This document shows positions 12,473-24,736 of a stretch of 64,000 bases of DNA, piece by piece (position 1 is the first letter of the stretch; every line of letters starts with the position of its first letter). The notes under the pieces are model-generated. The model did not search any database. It saw only the letters and a list, made by a program, of their open reading frames with translations, and was not told where the DNA came from. The translations under genes were made by a program, and so were the position numbers. Origin of the DNA: Mucor racemosus (lineage: Eukaryota; Mucoromycota; Mucoromycetes; Mucorales; Mucoraceae); NCBI GenBank assembly GCA_027405735.1, contig JAPEHQ010000001.1, forward strand, positions 3,100,001 through 3,164,000, in the 5' to 3' direction.

Positions 12473-13078
12473 ATGCGTTCTTCTCTTGCCATTGCCGCTG
12501 TTGCCGCTGCCGCTGTTGCTGTCTCTGCTGAGGATTGTAATCCTTCATATAACGTTACTACTTCTGGTACTTGTTTCACCAATTGTAATATCGTAAGTTA
12601 TTGATTACTAGTGATGTGTATATATATATATATATTTGTGTTATCAGATTTTAATCCGAAAACTATCTACTAGAATGCTGGTAATACTTTCTTATCTGGT
12701 TGGACTATGGACCATACTTCATCCAATTTCATTGCTTCTCTCACTCTCATGTGTAATAAGGGTACTTCAGAATACTTAGCATTCATGTCTAAGGCTGGTA
12801 TGTGTATGGCTGGTTGTACTGATGATCCCGAGCTTTTCAATGCTGAATTTGCTGGTGCTTGTGCATGGTGGGCTATTCACAAAAATGATACTTGTGGTGG
12901 TAGTTCTTCTACCTCCAACACTACTGATTCTTCTGGATCTGCTTCTGCTGGTACCGCTCAAAGTTCTTCTACCGTTGCTGATAACTCTGCTTCTACTTCC
13001 GCTGCTGGTCAGACTTCTGCCAAATTACAAAATTTGGCTGTTGCATTGGCTGCTGGTGCCGCTTTCTTTGCTCTTTAA
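12473..13078 (+). CDS. Secreted Ser-rich GPI-anchored protein, cysteine-rich
   Basis: Two exons, 12473-12592 and 12674-13078, with an 81-bp intron, give 174 aa. Residues 1-19 form a clear signal peptide (Ala/Val-rich, cleavage near VSA-ED). The mature N-terminal half (about residues 20-112) has eight cysteines, including DC, GTCFTNC, MCMAGC and GACAWW. A Ser/Thr/Ala-rich spacer follows, and then a hydrophobic C-terminus LAVALAAGAAFFAL preceded by small residues, as expected for a GPI attachment signal. The eight-Cys content recalls CFEM-type surface proteins, but the spacing is not the canonical CFEM pattern and I do not assign that family. Codon use is strongly biased (GCT, TCT, GGT), which suggests high expression. 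Likely location: cell wall or plasma membrane. Confidence 0.75.
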
Positions 13079-15100
13079 ATCTCTTGCAATATACACATTT
13101 CTCATCCTTTGTAATATAACTTTTCTTTAATTTATAATTCAGTATAAAAAAAATTGACAAAATTTAACATGATCTACAATACTACATTATTATATCAACA
13201 AAACTAACAATGTTATAATTCAATTTTTATTTGTCTTAATAAACTCACGTATAACCATATAATCCTATAATTTTTACATGTGATATTGAATTATCAGATT
13301 CTTGAGAAATGTGCTATAATCTGATCTCTTTTTTTTTTTTGTGTCCAGTAGTAAATTATTGGTGTTCTCTGAATTGAAACTTTCCCCAATGCTTATCAAA
13401 ATACACGCTCTTCAAGTATTTACTAAAACTATCATCAATTTATCTAAAAATCAATAAAAACGTAACGTTTCATTCTTTTTCAATAGAATATTCCCTTGTT
13501 GGCTTCTTTCACCATTTCAAGTTTTTTTTTATAATATAAAACCTTGTACTCTTCCATAGATATAATTTATAATCAGATCTTTCCATCTTTTCTATAAAGT
13601 TCTCGTGTAAATGTTCCATTTACAATATCCGCTGTATATACCTAGAAAAAAAAAAGGTTCTGTACAAACAGGGTAACAGGGCGGGGAAGTGGACTTTTTA
13701 TCAAAAAAGATCTGATAACAAATTGAGTCCTAATGTAATGTGTAAAGAGAGATTGTTGCACGAAAAAATTATAATTTGTAGCTTGCACATTCAATCTGAT
13801 CAATGTTTACCCTTTTTGCCAGGTTATTTTTCAAATATATTTGGATATGCGATCAAGGTTATTACCTAGTATTTTTATTCAAGTGTCAAATGCTTACTTT
13901 TGTATTACACAAATTCTACATTTCTTAGTATGGTGTTACCCTGACTATTTGAATTGACGACTAAAACGACGAAAAAAGAATGTTAAACCACGACTCTTAT
14001 TTCCTAAATATATTTTCTATGGGAATCTTTGGGTCAATTGCTTTTTTAATAATGCCACTGATGAAAGAAACATATGTAGATGCTAAAATAAATAGTTAAA
14101 TACATTAAAATGAATCAAATAAATGTTCAATAATGCTTTGGATATGTGAAGGGTTTGCTAAAGAATTAAAACCTGTTGCTCGGACGGTAAATACATGTAA
14201 CGTTAAATTAGTGCTGTGTTCCTTTTTGGTTTTACATCTACCAAACAAGGCATACAATTTTAAATAACACAGAAAATCAGATAAAAGTTCAAGGTTTCTT
14301 CCATTAAGCTATTTGCTTAAATTTGCTACTAATTCTAACAAAAAGCGGTAATATTTCAGTTTTTAGAGTTGGACAATGGTGCTAAAGTAGTGTATTTTGT
14401 GTGTGACATGTAGCATAGAGTATGATCATTGGTATTTTTCGATTGAACGCAACTACAATTGAAAACGTTTTTATCATTACAATAAAAAATAAATGAACAA
14501 ATTTACCTGTTTGTCTTTAATTTCAGCATATTTTGTATATATCCATATTTTCTTGCTTTAATTCAGAGTGTGTAGGACGGTACCATTAACCTATGTTTTC
14601 TACAATGCTATTCAACATAGACTGTTTAATACTTCAAATGTGGTTACTAGTAATTACGGAACAGCACCGATTAGATCTCTACGTTGATCGACTACTAAAT
14701 CCTGATTTTACTTAAATAATTGTGATACGCACTATAACATGGCTTACGAGTTCAACTACTGATACTTTATTCCATATGACGGCATGAATAATGCATTGGT
14801 TAATCAAATTTAGAGCGCTACATACATACATTTAATCAGAATGAATACTTGCACAGGCCGTAGAATTCATGTATTTGATGAGCTAAAATATCAGTAATTG
14901 ATTTTAACAGTAAAAATTCCCTCTAGAAAATGCTATGAATACTACAAAATAATTATTTTATATATAATTCCCTGTAGATTTATCTGACTTCTGCTTTTTG
15001 CTTTGTTCGTTATTTTTCTTGATACGTCAAAAATACCAACCTCCATTTGCCCAGTCAAAGACCAATAATTTAAAATACTTAATATCAGATTAGGCATATT
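13079..15100. other. Gene-free AT-rich sequence
   Basis: Two kilobases without a supportable frame, tRNA or recognised repeat. It is the left margin of the 20-kb gene-free block. Confidence 0.55.
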
Positions 15101-16680
15101 ATTAATTTGTTTTTATAGTGTATTGATTTAACATTGATCTACAATTGATCTAAAATTGATTGTAAAATTTGGACTTCAAAATTGAAATATTAATTTCTTG
15201 TATTCACAAGGTAGATTCAATTAAAAGCTACTCTGAGTTTTTTGTTTCAGCGAGAAATATTGATTTTTCGTCGAGATAATCAAATAATATTTCACGCTAT
15301 AGCTTGAAGCCTATGATAGCTGAGTTCGAAAATCGATTTGTTGTTGTTGTTGTTATTGCTGTTGTGAAATCAATCCAAAAATGATCAAAAAAACCAAATC
15401 GCTAAATAGCTCATGAACTGCAAAGTAAGTCAATATAGTATACTAAATAGTTTTTGTATAGTTTTAGATCCTGCATTTATCTAAATAAAATTCAAACAGA
15501 TGTTTCGTATAAAATTTTGTGTAAAATGCAATTAAAATTTTGGAGGTTTTTTGAAGATACGCAACACTTTTTATAAGCTTTTTTTAAATTCAGTTAATGG
15601 AGATAATGTACATAAAAATTATTTATCGATTGAGTTATTGCTAAGCCTTTCAACTACATTTTTCGTAGAGAAAACAGGATTTCTGTCCAAAAATTTTTAG
15701 ATTCAGAATTTGGGATGAGGGTATACAAGGGAAAAATGGAAGCTAGAAACAAAGATATCTTTTTGTACACATTTTTGAGGATGTCTCCGCGAAAAATTAA
15801 TATTTCGACAAAAATTAAATTGGGTCCGAGAGAGCTCAAAGAGCTTGATGAAATGAATATAAAAAAAATGTCGTTTAATTTAACCAATATTTTGAAACAT
15901 ATTACAGAAATGCCAAAAAAAAATGAAAAAAAATAATGGTGTTTAGAATTTTTCATACTGAAATATGTTATAGAGTGCTTCAAAACAAGTAAGTTTTATT
16001 ATTAAAAAATGTTAGTATAATTTAATTTTTAACGGCAAAATACCTGTAAAAACCTGAAACATTAGCACTGAAAAATTTATATTAATCTCAAAAAATAGAA
16101 TATTCCCGGATACTCGTTTTTGGATGATTAAACTTAAGCATTTCAGGTACATTAGCATATAATTTTTTCTTGGTGTTGTTTAATGAAAAAAAAGTCGAGC
16201 AGGGATCAAAAGTGATGAAATGCACATAAGATTTAGAATGAATATTGTTGCAAGAAAAATGTACAATTTAATAAAGGAACTTTTTGAATTAAATCACACG
16301 CAAAAACTGAAGAGAATATTTATTTAATATTAATAATTTGTCCTATTTATATAAAAATCCTATATTAAATTTATCCGCTATTAGATCAGTATTGGATCGA
16401 TAATATCTTTCGGACATTCCATGACAGATTAATCTATTTACATTAATAATAGAGCACATTTAAGTTGAACTTATTCCATATAGTTAAATCCAATAAGTGG
16501 GCATGTCTCACATATCCCGCTTCCCCGATATTGCTTTAGAACAATAAGAGCAATCAGGAATGTTATCATAAATTAGTTAGAAGACTTCTTATCAATAAGA
16601 ATTATAAATCAAAAGGTTCATTAACTTACAAATAACTGGTGGATGTAACAAGTGAGACTCGTTTTTGAAGGAAAAAGTAG
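15100..16680 (+). repeat. Dispersed repeat family R, copy 2 (long)
   Basis: One of the two longest R copies, collinear with 61.1-62.9 kb over about 1.6 kb, including a 3' portion (16380-16660) missing from copy 1. Shared 3' landmarks are GATCAGTATTGGATCGAT, GTCTCACATATCCCG, TGCTTTAGAACAATAAGA and AATCAAAAGGTTCATTA. A GTT/GTTATT microsatellite-like run lies near 15341. Frames around 15654-15983 exist on both strands but are not conserved between copies. Confidence 0.82.
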
Positions 16681-17035
16681 TGAACTTCATTTGTTTTTGA
16701 GACTTTCATGAGATATATAAATTAACTTTAGGAACAGATGATAAAATAGTGTGACCAATGTATATCTATGTATTGGTGCCTAAAATACAACCTAAAAATT
16801 GTTTAGTACATAAGGAAAGTCCAATCAAAAAGTAGATAATTTAAAAGTTTAATAACATTTCAAATTTGCTATTTAAGTTTATGGTATACACTCGGTTTAC
16901 TATTTTTACCAAAAAAGTAGGCTATATCAAATATTTAAGGCAACCAATAAAAATTCTCTTATCAAATAACACAATGCCTGAAAGTATGAAGCTATTGTTT
17001 TTTATACTCCACTTATTTATTTAGTATTGGCAACG

Positions 17036-17190
17036 AGTCAATTTGATTCGAGTTTTTTCAGGTCTCCTGAAACTCGACAACTCGAGCAAAACTCGACAGC
17101 TAAAAAAGACTCGACGACTCAAAAAAAAACTCGATAGTTCGACCAGCTCAATTAGCAGCTTGACTCGAATCATAAGGCTCGGCTCCAATG
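17036..17190. repeat. ACTCGA-motif tract
   Basis: About 150 bp carry at least seven copies of ACTCGA or its complement (including ACTCGAC), spaced irregularly. GATTCGAGT near the left and ACTCGAATC near the right form loose inverted ends. Locally richer in G+C than the surroundings. The right end reads CATAAGGCTCGGCTCC, which closely matches the right end of the CAAGC-motif tract at 28905-29520. Confidence 0.6.
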
Positions 17191-17849
17191 CTATATCTAT
17201 TGTATGTACAGCATATATACATGGAAAAAAGGTAAAAATATTCTTATTGAGAGTGAGATCCAATTTGTTATTCAGCAAGTTCAAAAAAACATTTGACTTC
17301 AAGCGCAATTTAAGAGTTGGAAAATTATCAACATAGAGAAGCATGAGCTTGATGGCAACAGTACATTTATTTATATTCTTAATCATTGTTAAATTGATGA
17401 TGATGGCTGCTGTTCGTTCAAAAAAAAATTGGCAGTTTTTTTTGGTGAATTTTCAAAAAAAAACATAAATATTAGTTGAAGCGCTTCGAAATTTTTACAA
17501 ATATACTTCAAGTTATTTATAACCTTACTACCTATGATTTATTTCTGGTCATGCTGGGCAGTGAGACTAATAAATAAAGTAAAATTAATCTTGAGGGATT
17601 CGGAAATTTGATATGACTTACCACCACCACGGTTCCGCACAAAGAAAGCAGTAAACTTATTGTTCGTTTATATTATTAATTCTTTATGCCAATAAACCCC
17701 AGCAAACTTAGACCATGGCCTGAAGATATAATAGTTGATAGATGGGTAATACAATCCATTTTATGAAGCAAAGAAAGCAAAGCCAACCAAAACATCATCG
17801 AACTAGCCGACTTTGAGCAAATCAATCTATTAGTAGATACAGAAGATCC
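17191..17849. other. Gene-free sequence between repeats
   Basis: No gene or recognised repeat. Short frames here are AT-rich noise. Confidence 0.5.
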
Positions 17850-20474
17850 ATCAAAATGTTGCAATTTCCACTACTACACAATGAATGCACTTTTTATCTA
17901 ACTTGACCTCGATATACATTGTTGGATATCAGTTTTTTACTAACTGTATTTTCTCTAATTCATTAATATTCAGTCATATGGAACGATGATTTGTAGCATT
18001 GCCAAAAAAAAAGAATGAATACTTCAAGGTTTTTCTGCGTATCAAATTATGCGATTTAATAGCAATGATTTTACTTGGCTATGCTTTTTGGACCTATTGA
18101 TGTTAATCAGAATAATTAGTATTTTTATTCACAAGTAAGCTGTGCTAATTTATACGATACATTTAAATTCACTCATTCAACAAATTACATTGCATTTATT
18201 GTCCGTTATATGAATCAACCAAATTCATCTTAATTTGATACGTTTTACAATTAAATGCTTAAATTACACTTGAGCACTTGAGCCACCAGGTATCGTCACA
18301 AAAAAATCTCGTACAGATCGACGAAGCATCATAATTTGGATCATTTTTTTTTTGTATTTATAGATCTGAGCTCTCTCTCACATTCATAAATATCTGCATA
18401 AACCATATTTCTATCTATTCAATTTAACTGAAATACATTGAACACCAACGTCGTACTCGATAAAACACCTTACTTTATTGCGAGTCAACACAACTAATTT
18501 GACGCTAGTTTAGCATCAGCAGTTGAATCAGGTAAATTTGCACTACTGGCCAACCTGTGCTGTACAAGATAATTTTGTTGTGCCCAGTGTGGTGGTCTGC
18601 ACACTATAGTCTGAGCTGTTGTGCCCACTGAATATGATGGCTAAAAAGATAGCAAGATGCACATGGTGTAATGATCCGTAATTTTGGACTAACAACAAAG
18701 GAGGATAATATGCTTATAGATATTATTCTTGTTATTGTAAATTGGTGATTATTGGGTTGATGAATTTTGGTGTTCTTATTTTTAAATTAGATATTTATTA
18801 GTGAATAAATAAAAGTAAAGGGAGTGTAACAAGACAGATAAATTCACAAGGGATCATGTAATGATTTTCTTGTAGTACTTATATAAGAAATGAGGCAAAG
18901 TTCTGCATAAATAAAACTGAAATGTTTGGCCCATTACACGTACTCAGGTAATAAAAGAAAAGAATACCAGCTTGGTAATCTGATATCCCTTATCAAATAG
19001 TGAATTTATCCTTCTTGGAATATGAAAAAAAAGAGAGAAGAAATAGCACACGTAGAAAAGGATCTTCAAGGATTTAAATTATTTAGCGCAATTAAAACCC
19101 TGCTAAATTGCTCATTTCAGCCAATGTAACAGTAGCATTACAGCGCATCAACCCGTAAACTAAACAAAATAGGTAATACCTGTTATCGTAGAAACATGCA
19201 TTTTCAACCGGAAAACCCGGCTGTCATCTCATAGATTCATTAAAAAATTGCAAAACCGAGCCTGTAGAGCAACGCCGTAATTGAGCATAGCAACATTGAA
19301 CGACTAAGTCTCTTATACTATGGTATATATCTAAGTTTTAAATAAAAAAAAGCTCTTTTTTTAAACTTTTCTTATATTTAACCACGTACAGTCTGAAAAT
19401 TCAGTCTTTTTAGCGGACATTTTTGGGAACTCATTTTGCCCTTACCAACACTCATGATTTTTATCAAAAAACAGAAAAATCAAATTTTGATACCCAAATT
19501 AACGTTTAAATATACTACATTGTGAGAGAAAATTGTAGCCATGACTAATACGCATTTCATAAAAGCTTAATATTGAATGTTAAGTAATGAAAATTTGTAC
19601 ATTTGCCCCAAAAACGGATTTTCGGTTAAAGGATTTTCATATAATATTTTGCAATAAAAAGGTTTGTTATTTTTTATTGAGCAAATAGAGCGCTAAATTC
19701 TGTATATGTGTATATTTTTTGTTTTTATAATTGGTAGTATAATTAACTCTAAATTTGCAAACTCAGAAAAAAAAATTTAAAAAATGTCAAAATTGATGAT
19801 CTGGACAAAAATAATTTTTGAAGTTAATATTCCGCTTATAAGCCTTGCATGTCTTAGAAATAAGAGATTTTATAATACTGGAGAATTTTTCAAGAATTTA
19901 CAATGCTGTACCCACTTGATTCAAGCTTATTACTGTAAATCTTTATACATGTTAATATTATGTGATAGTTTATTTGATGGTAATATAGTCTTACTTTATA
20001 ATTATTGCGTTAGAGATGATTTACATTAAGTTTTATTCTTACCTCTCCAATATCAGAAACATAAACATGACCATCACTGGGACCTACTATTTCCGCCTTT
20101 TTATCCTCTTTGTCCTAAGCCAATTTATTCAATCCTTTACCAGAATCAACTTAAGTACTTACAAATGGTTTCTCAGTATTTGCATTCAAATTCCATAGAT
20201 TAAATTGACTGGTTCCATTAACAGTAGTATCAAACGTATCATCAACCCGCCTTGTAATAAATGTCAATCTAAAATCGGAAATATCCCATTGTCATTGTTA
20301 TAAGCTATGAAAAAAAGCTTGATTTTTAATAACACAGCAATTAAATAAAAACCAAGATGATACTGATAGCATATAATGAGTATTTAACATCTAAGTAAGT
20401 TTGATGAAGTATGCTTTTAAACCCTTTTAAAAATCCTGAGGCAAACACAACATCTTGGTCCTGTAATTTCTATC
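17850..20474 (+). mobile_element. Non-autonomous LTR element, copy A
   Basis: 5' LTR about 17850-18938, ending CCATTACA, is followed by a 1.5-kb internal region (18939-20461) and only about 13 bp of the 3' LTR (from TGTAATTTC at 20462). The LTR is homologous, in inverted orientation, to 46512-47626, where the termini TGTAGTAA/TTACTACA are clean. In the + orientation the LTR has a TATATAAG box near 18881 and AATAAA sites close to its 3' end, so sense is +. The internal region encodes no gag, protease, RT or integrase. Instead it carries a dynein intermediate-chain fragment in antisense. The 5' boundary is approximate. Confidence 0.75.
20043..20254 (-). pseudogene. Captured dynein intermediate-chain fragment (element A)
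   Basis: Read on the - strand, this piece encodes the WD-repeat C-terminus of a cytoplasmic dynein intermediate chain: SQFNLWNLNANTEKPF, GLNKLA, then a DGHVYVSDIGE segment ending at a GTAAGA donor. A TAA stop after VST and further changes (TGG to TAG after NKLA) break the frame. The same fragment with the same TAA occurs in element B at 47842-48074. It lies antisense to the LTRs. Family assignment rests on the WNLN...TE...P, ALNK..WD and SSDG.VYVYDIGE pattern known from fungal and animal dynein IC. Confidence 0.7.
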
Positions 20475-20643
20475 GACAAGCACGTAGTAGAACAATAATA
20501 TCTTATATAGAGAAAGAGATAAATAAGAAATGGACCGAATTGATATTATTTAGAGACAAATAAACAACGGAAGAAACCATTATTAAAGTGTCATTCCATA
20601 GTCTACACCTTCAGTAATTTCTTCGTCAATGTGAAATAGGTAA

Positions 20644-20900
20644 AGATATTCACGGAAAAAAAGTACAAAAAACAATAGGAATTCGACTAGATAACATTAG
20701 GGTTTTATTATCAAGTTGAATTTTACTTGAGGACTTTTGTAATAAATAAACGCCCTCTTTATATAGCTTTCATCAGAGAGATTAGGTAAATATTCCTAGA
20801 TCCATACATAGCCAATAATATCCCTTGTCAGATATAAGTCTTGGTAGTAAACCAATCGGTGTATTCATTAGAATTCATGGGCCCTTAATCACAGTGGTGT
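20644..20900 (-). repeat. LTR-like repeat, second family (copy 1, inverted)
   Basis: Read on the - strand: a TATATAAAGAGG box, a leader of about 70 nt, then the conserved tail CTTGATAATAAAACCC, TCTAGTCGAATTCC and TTTTTTTCCGTGAATATC. The same tail follows a TATA box at 21.95, 25.41 and 63.34 kb. The order (TATA, leader, polyadenylation-like AATAAAA) resembles R-U5 of a fungal LTR. Outer limits are uncertain. Confidence 0.55.
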
Positions 20901-21566
20901 GATTAGATTCACATTATGTTGATTGGCCTTTAACTATAGGCTGCTAGGATTGAAGCTGGGTAGAAAGTTTATATTATTATGAATCAGCATATATCATTTA
21001 GTGGTGTAATGTCTATTTATGCCAGCTGTACTTTAATTGAGAATCAGATAAATGGAGATCAATATAGTGGATAAATATGTACATATTCCACAATCAAAAT
21101 CTTTAGTTTAGCAGCAAATAGTAAGGATGTTATCAAGCCCAACTTATACTAGCAAATTTTGCTGAAAAACCCCGGCTCGGCAACAATGCTAGCAGAAACA
21201 GACTTAAAGAGTTGACCAGCGGCGGCACACTCTTTGGCAAAACAAGCAAAGTCAGGATCCAACAAGGCTGAAACAGATGTACAATAAACTGCTATGGAAG
21301 GCAAGTATAGTGATAAAGTTTGGAGTTGATTGGTAAACTAATTGTCGAGGTAGATGAGTTATAATAAAAGATTGAGAAATTTCCTGTAAAAATGTCTTCA
21401 AAAATTTAGAAATTGTCTAACGGAATGTACCATTTATAGATTACTACTGTGGAATATGTCCACTCTTGATCTCCATTTCATCTGGTATTAAACATATAAC
21501 ACCGCAGATGTGAATAGATTTATACAATAACGAGATATAAATTGTGCTAATCCATACTAAATACAG
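20901..21566. other. Gene-free sequence between repeats
   Basis: No gene seen. A 37-bp stretch at 21056-21096 (ATCAATATAGTGGATAAAT then GTACATATTCCACAA) recurs at 29533-29571. Confidence 0.5.
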
Positions 21567-21704
21567 CACTATAAAGAAAAAATCTTTTAATCCTCTTAAT
21601 TGTGCCATATTAAGACGAAATTCAAAAAAATAAGCGGTGAAAAGTTTCATATTTTCTTTAATGTAGTAAAATTAAGGGACTTGAGAGATTTTTTCTTCAT
21701 AGTG
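21567..21704. mobile_element. MITE, copy 2 (138 bp)
   Basis: Starts CACTATAAAGAAAAAATC and ends GATTTTTTCTTCATAGTG, long imperfect terminal inverted repeats. It is a diverged relative of the 148-bp element at 24737-24884, sharing CTCTTAATTGTGCCATATTA in the left arm. No coding capacity. Confidence 0.8.
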
Positions 21705-21779
21705 CAAACTACATAACCAAGAATAAACGATCTTGACATTTTATAGTAAAAGACTAATTAGTGTATTCGGATAACAACG

Positions 21780-22080
21780 TGAATGAATACATTATAATAG
21801 ACTATGATCATATTTTAGTACATGGCTAGCTATCTGAGATAGCATTTAGCACTAAAATGAAGATGCTAATGACTTAATCTGATGTATTATTGATAATCCA
21901 CATAGGTGCCAATGGACACTAACATCATAACGTTTATCCATAGCAAACTATATAAAGAGGAACATCTACCTGTTAAAGTAGATTCTTTAGTTTAATACAC
22001 TTCGGTTAACTTGATAATAAAAACCTACATTTATCTAGTTGACTTTTATTATTTTTTATATTTTTTCCGTGAATATCCTC
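21780..22080 (+). repeat. LTR-like repeat, second family (copy 2)
   Basis: TATATAAAGAGG near 21950 is followed by a leader and the tail AACTTGATAATAAAAACC, TTATCTAGTTGAC and TTTTCCGTGAATATCC. Same layout as copies at 20.64-20.90 and 25.26-25.53 kb. Confidence 0.55.
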
Positions 22081-22089
22081 GTATATTAC

Positions 22090-22686
22090 ACAACTACAAC
22101 AAAAGATCAATACACGACTGCAAATGTCCACCTACAATCCAGCATTATATCACGCAAACTGTCTCTTTTGTCTCCACGATACTAAAACCATCTCGCATTT
22201 TTTCTTTGATTGTCAGTACCAAGTTTTCCTTCTGGACCAATCTCATTGAGAAATTATTCCTTTGGCCAGATACCACTGTCCACGTTATTCAAGCCTCTCC
22301 TTTTACAACCCTCAATTTTGAGCAAATAATTGATAAGCCTTCCTCCATAAGAGCCCGCAATTATCCTCATCATTGCCATCTTTGAGTTGTGAAAAGTTCA
22401 TTGGCGCTTTGTGGTTAATCAAACCCTTTTCATCCCAAAAATGTTGTCTCTGCTACTTCTGCTGCTCTCAAGAAACGCTTTGCTGAAGACCACCTCTCTG
22501 ATATTCAATAGTCCTCTCTGTTTGTTCTCTCCCTCCTTTCATTTTGTTTACTTAGATTAGTTTCGTTTATCCCCTTTTTTATTTTCTATATATATCATTA
22601 TCCATCCTCGTTGAGCACCGCTTTATTACTTTCAGATATCGCCGCAAGTATACATGCAACAAATAAAACTCATTTAAAAAAAGTTT
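22090..22686 (+). mobile_element. LINE 3' end with zinc-knuckle-like domain, decayed
   Basis: Across frames this reads as the C-terminus of a non-LTR retrotransposon ORF2: a CLFCLHDTKTISHFFFDC segment of the zf-RVT CxxC...H...C type, then NVVSATSAALKKRF and AEDHLSDIQ before a stop at about 22511. A non-coding 3' tail follows to AATAAAACTCATTTAAAAAAAG at 22665-22686, which looks like the A-rich LINE terminus. Stops and frameshifts make it inactive. Confidence 0.7.
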
Positions 22687-22689
22687 AGA

Positions 22690-23640
22690 AATCGGGATCT
22701 AGCTCAGGCGACTACGACACGGATACTACACTTTTATCAGTTTTAGAAAGGAATGTAGTCTGCCGTTCTTCAAGTGGTGTTTGTTTGTATAGGGGACTTT
22801 AAGAAGAGCACGAGCAGCCACTTTTTGTTTTTTCAAACTTTTTAGGGAGGAACTCGGTAAAGATTTTGATAACAGAGAGACTAAGCCATTTTCAGAAAGT
22901 AATTGAGAACAGAAACAACAATACTGAGTGACCAAGATCACAACTGTTTAGGACATAGACTAGACTGGGTACATGTATTACTAGTAGAAGTGCTCAAAGG
23001 GTTATTTAGACATGATTCTTAGCATAGAATGATGAGTATGAGGTGATAATGATGTATGCCAATTTTATTTCATTTAGTTATGTTACATTTAGTCTATGAT
23101 GAAATGGTGTAGCCTGAGATTCTGAAGTGAGCCAATTATAAACTCGTGCCTGGAAATGGAACTCAGCTATTCCATTTGTATAAACATTCACTGTCTAAAG
23201 TTAATCAAGCAGCATGAAGATCCTATATACTTAACTTGGTCGTATCCTACTAAACTTGCTCTGACCAACCTATTATATCATCATGTTGTAATCAACTAGT
23301 TCCTCAAGACGATGAAATCATCCTTTCATACACTCTGTATTGTAGACTCTATATCCACGCTTCCAAAACATATAAATACCCTGAATCCTGATGTCGTTCG
23401 AGATGGATTCATTATCTTTTTTACCTACAATATACTCAATAAATATATCTAGTTTTAACATTATTTTCTAGTTATTCATTGTGTATATTTAAACAACAAC
23501 ACGTTTTTTTTTGAGGGGAGTATTTGTCATAAGAAGTTGAACCATGGTATAGGTGGCACGATGGCCACCAAAGATTATTCGACGAATGCAGGTATCTTAA
23601 ACCTTTTCAAGGGCCCTGAAATCAGAAACTTTTAATTGGG
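22690..23640 (-). mobile_element. LINE RT fragment, split by a solo LTR
   Basis: 22690-22944 and 23501-23640 together align, without a gap, to 26640-26935 of the larger - strand LINE relic. Translated segments include ILVTQYC, SLLSKSLPSSSLKSLKKQ and ARALLKVP, parallel to ILVTQYC, SLLSEKLPSSSLRALQK and ASALEKVP. The interruption is exactly the solo LTR plus one target-site copy. Non-functional. Confidence 0.8.
22945..23495 (+). mobile_element. Solo LTR (551 bp) with target duplication
   Basis: Begins TGTTTAGGAC and ends TTTAAACA, so its termini form a 6-bp inverted repeat (TGTTTA/TAAACA) with TG...CA ends. It is flanked by the 5-bp direct repeat ACAAC (22940-22944 and 23496-23500). A TATA-like ACATATAAATACC lies near 23368 and AATAAATATA near 23440, in the expected order. 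LINE sequence continues directly on either side. No second LTR or internal region is present, so this is a solo LTR left by LTR-LTR recombination. Confidence 0.88.
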
Positions 23641-24736
23641 CAATACCCAAATAATCATATAACCATTTAGAAAACATATAAATAGAAAGCATCAGTAAAT
23701 TAATAAAAGGTACCTTTTAGCAGAGTATTTTTTATTACAGCATCTTTTAATGTAACAATCAGAATAATAATTTAGATAAGGTCCGTCGTAATAATAAATT
23801 AGATATTCAAAATAATCTGCTTTTAATATAAATGGTTTTTCCCTGTTGAGCTTGATTGAATAATGAATATAAAACATTTGGAGGTATTACCTCTAACCCA
23901 AACATTGTATTTATTGCGAGTTCTTCTTCGTCTACTGTATGTTTATATATATACTTAAAATAGCTAGCTAAAATACAATTAGAACTAGATGTTTTTATTT
24001 AAGTATACGTATAAGGAAAAAAGGATAAAGCTGTCAAGCTATGATTATTAAAATAAGGTATTTATATGTTTTAAGAGCGCGGATATAGGGTATAACATTC
24101 GATAGTTAAATTTTGACTTCATATTTTAGAAGACCAGTTGTAGGAGGTTTTGATGGGAATAAATTGACCAGAACCAGTTCGGACAAGAAGGAGGAGGCAA
24201 AGTTAAGTAGATAGAATATTCTTTCATAATTGATTAAACGGGAGAATATTCTTTATAACATAAAAAAACAATGTGAATCGCAGGTAAAAATTTACATAGG
24301 CTCAGCTTAAATAATATCACATCATCTTAGACTAAATAATATAATATATAATATAATTACTCCTCCATCTTATTCCATAATTGAAATAAAGTTGATATGC
24401 ATCATTCCTTACAGTTCCTAACTCTAATGATCATGTTCAGATAACCTATTAAGAACTTACGATGAATCATATCTTCTGCGCTCATTATTAGTATCACATA
24501 ATCCAGCTCAATATTTTAGTCAGTATCCTAAACACTGTATATGATCCATATTTTTGCCAGTGGTCACTCTTCCAAAAAAATGCCGAACAATCTCCGGACG
24601 GGGCCATCTAATAATATCCAGGCTGTAAATTTCTAAAAAAAAATTACTGGACAGTCCGGACGCGGCTGCTTAAATATCTCTAGCAGCTGTGATGAGATGT
24701 AGGTATCGAAATTTCATACAAAAATCAAGGTTATAC
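23641..24736. other. Gene-free AT-rich sequence
   Basis: No frame with family resemblance, no tRNA and no repeat recognised within the window. Confidence 0.5.

Noticed and set aside
17043..17386. Frames of about 97-121 codons over the ACTCGA tract
   Set aside because: The apparent Ser/Lys/Arg composition comes directly from the short DNA motif; no homology.
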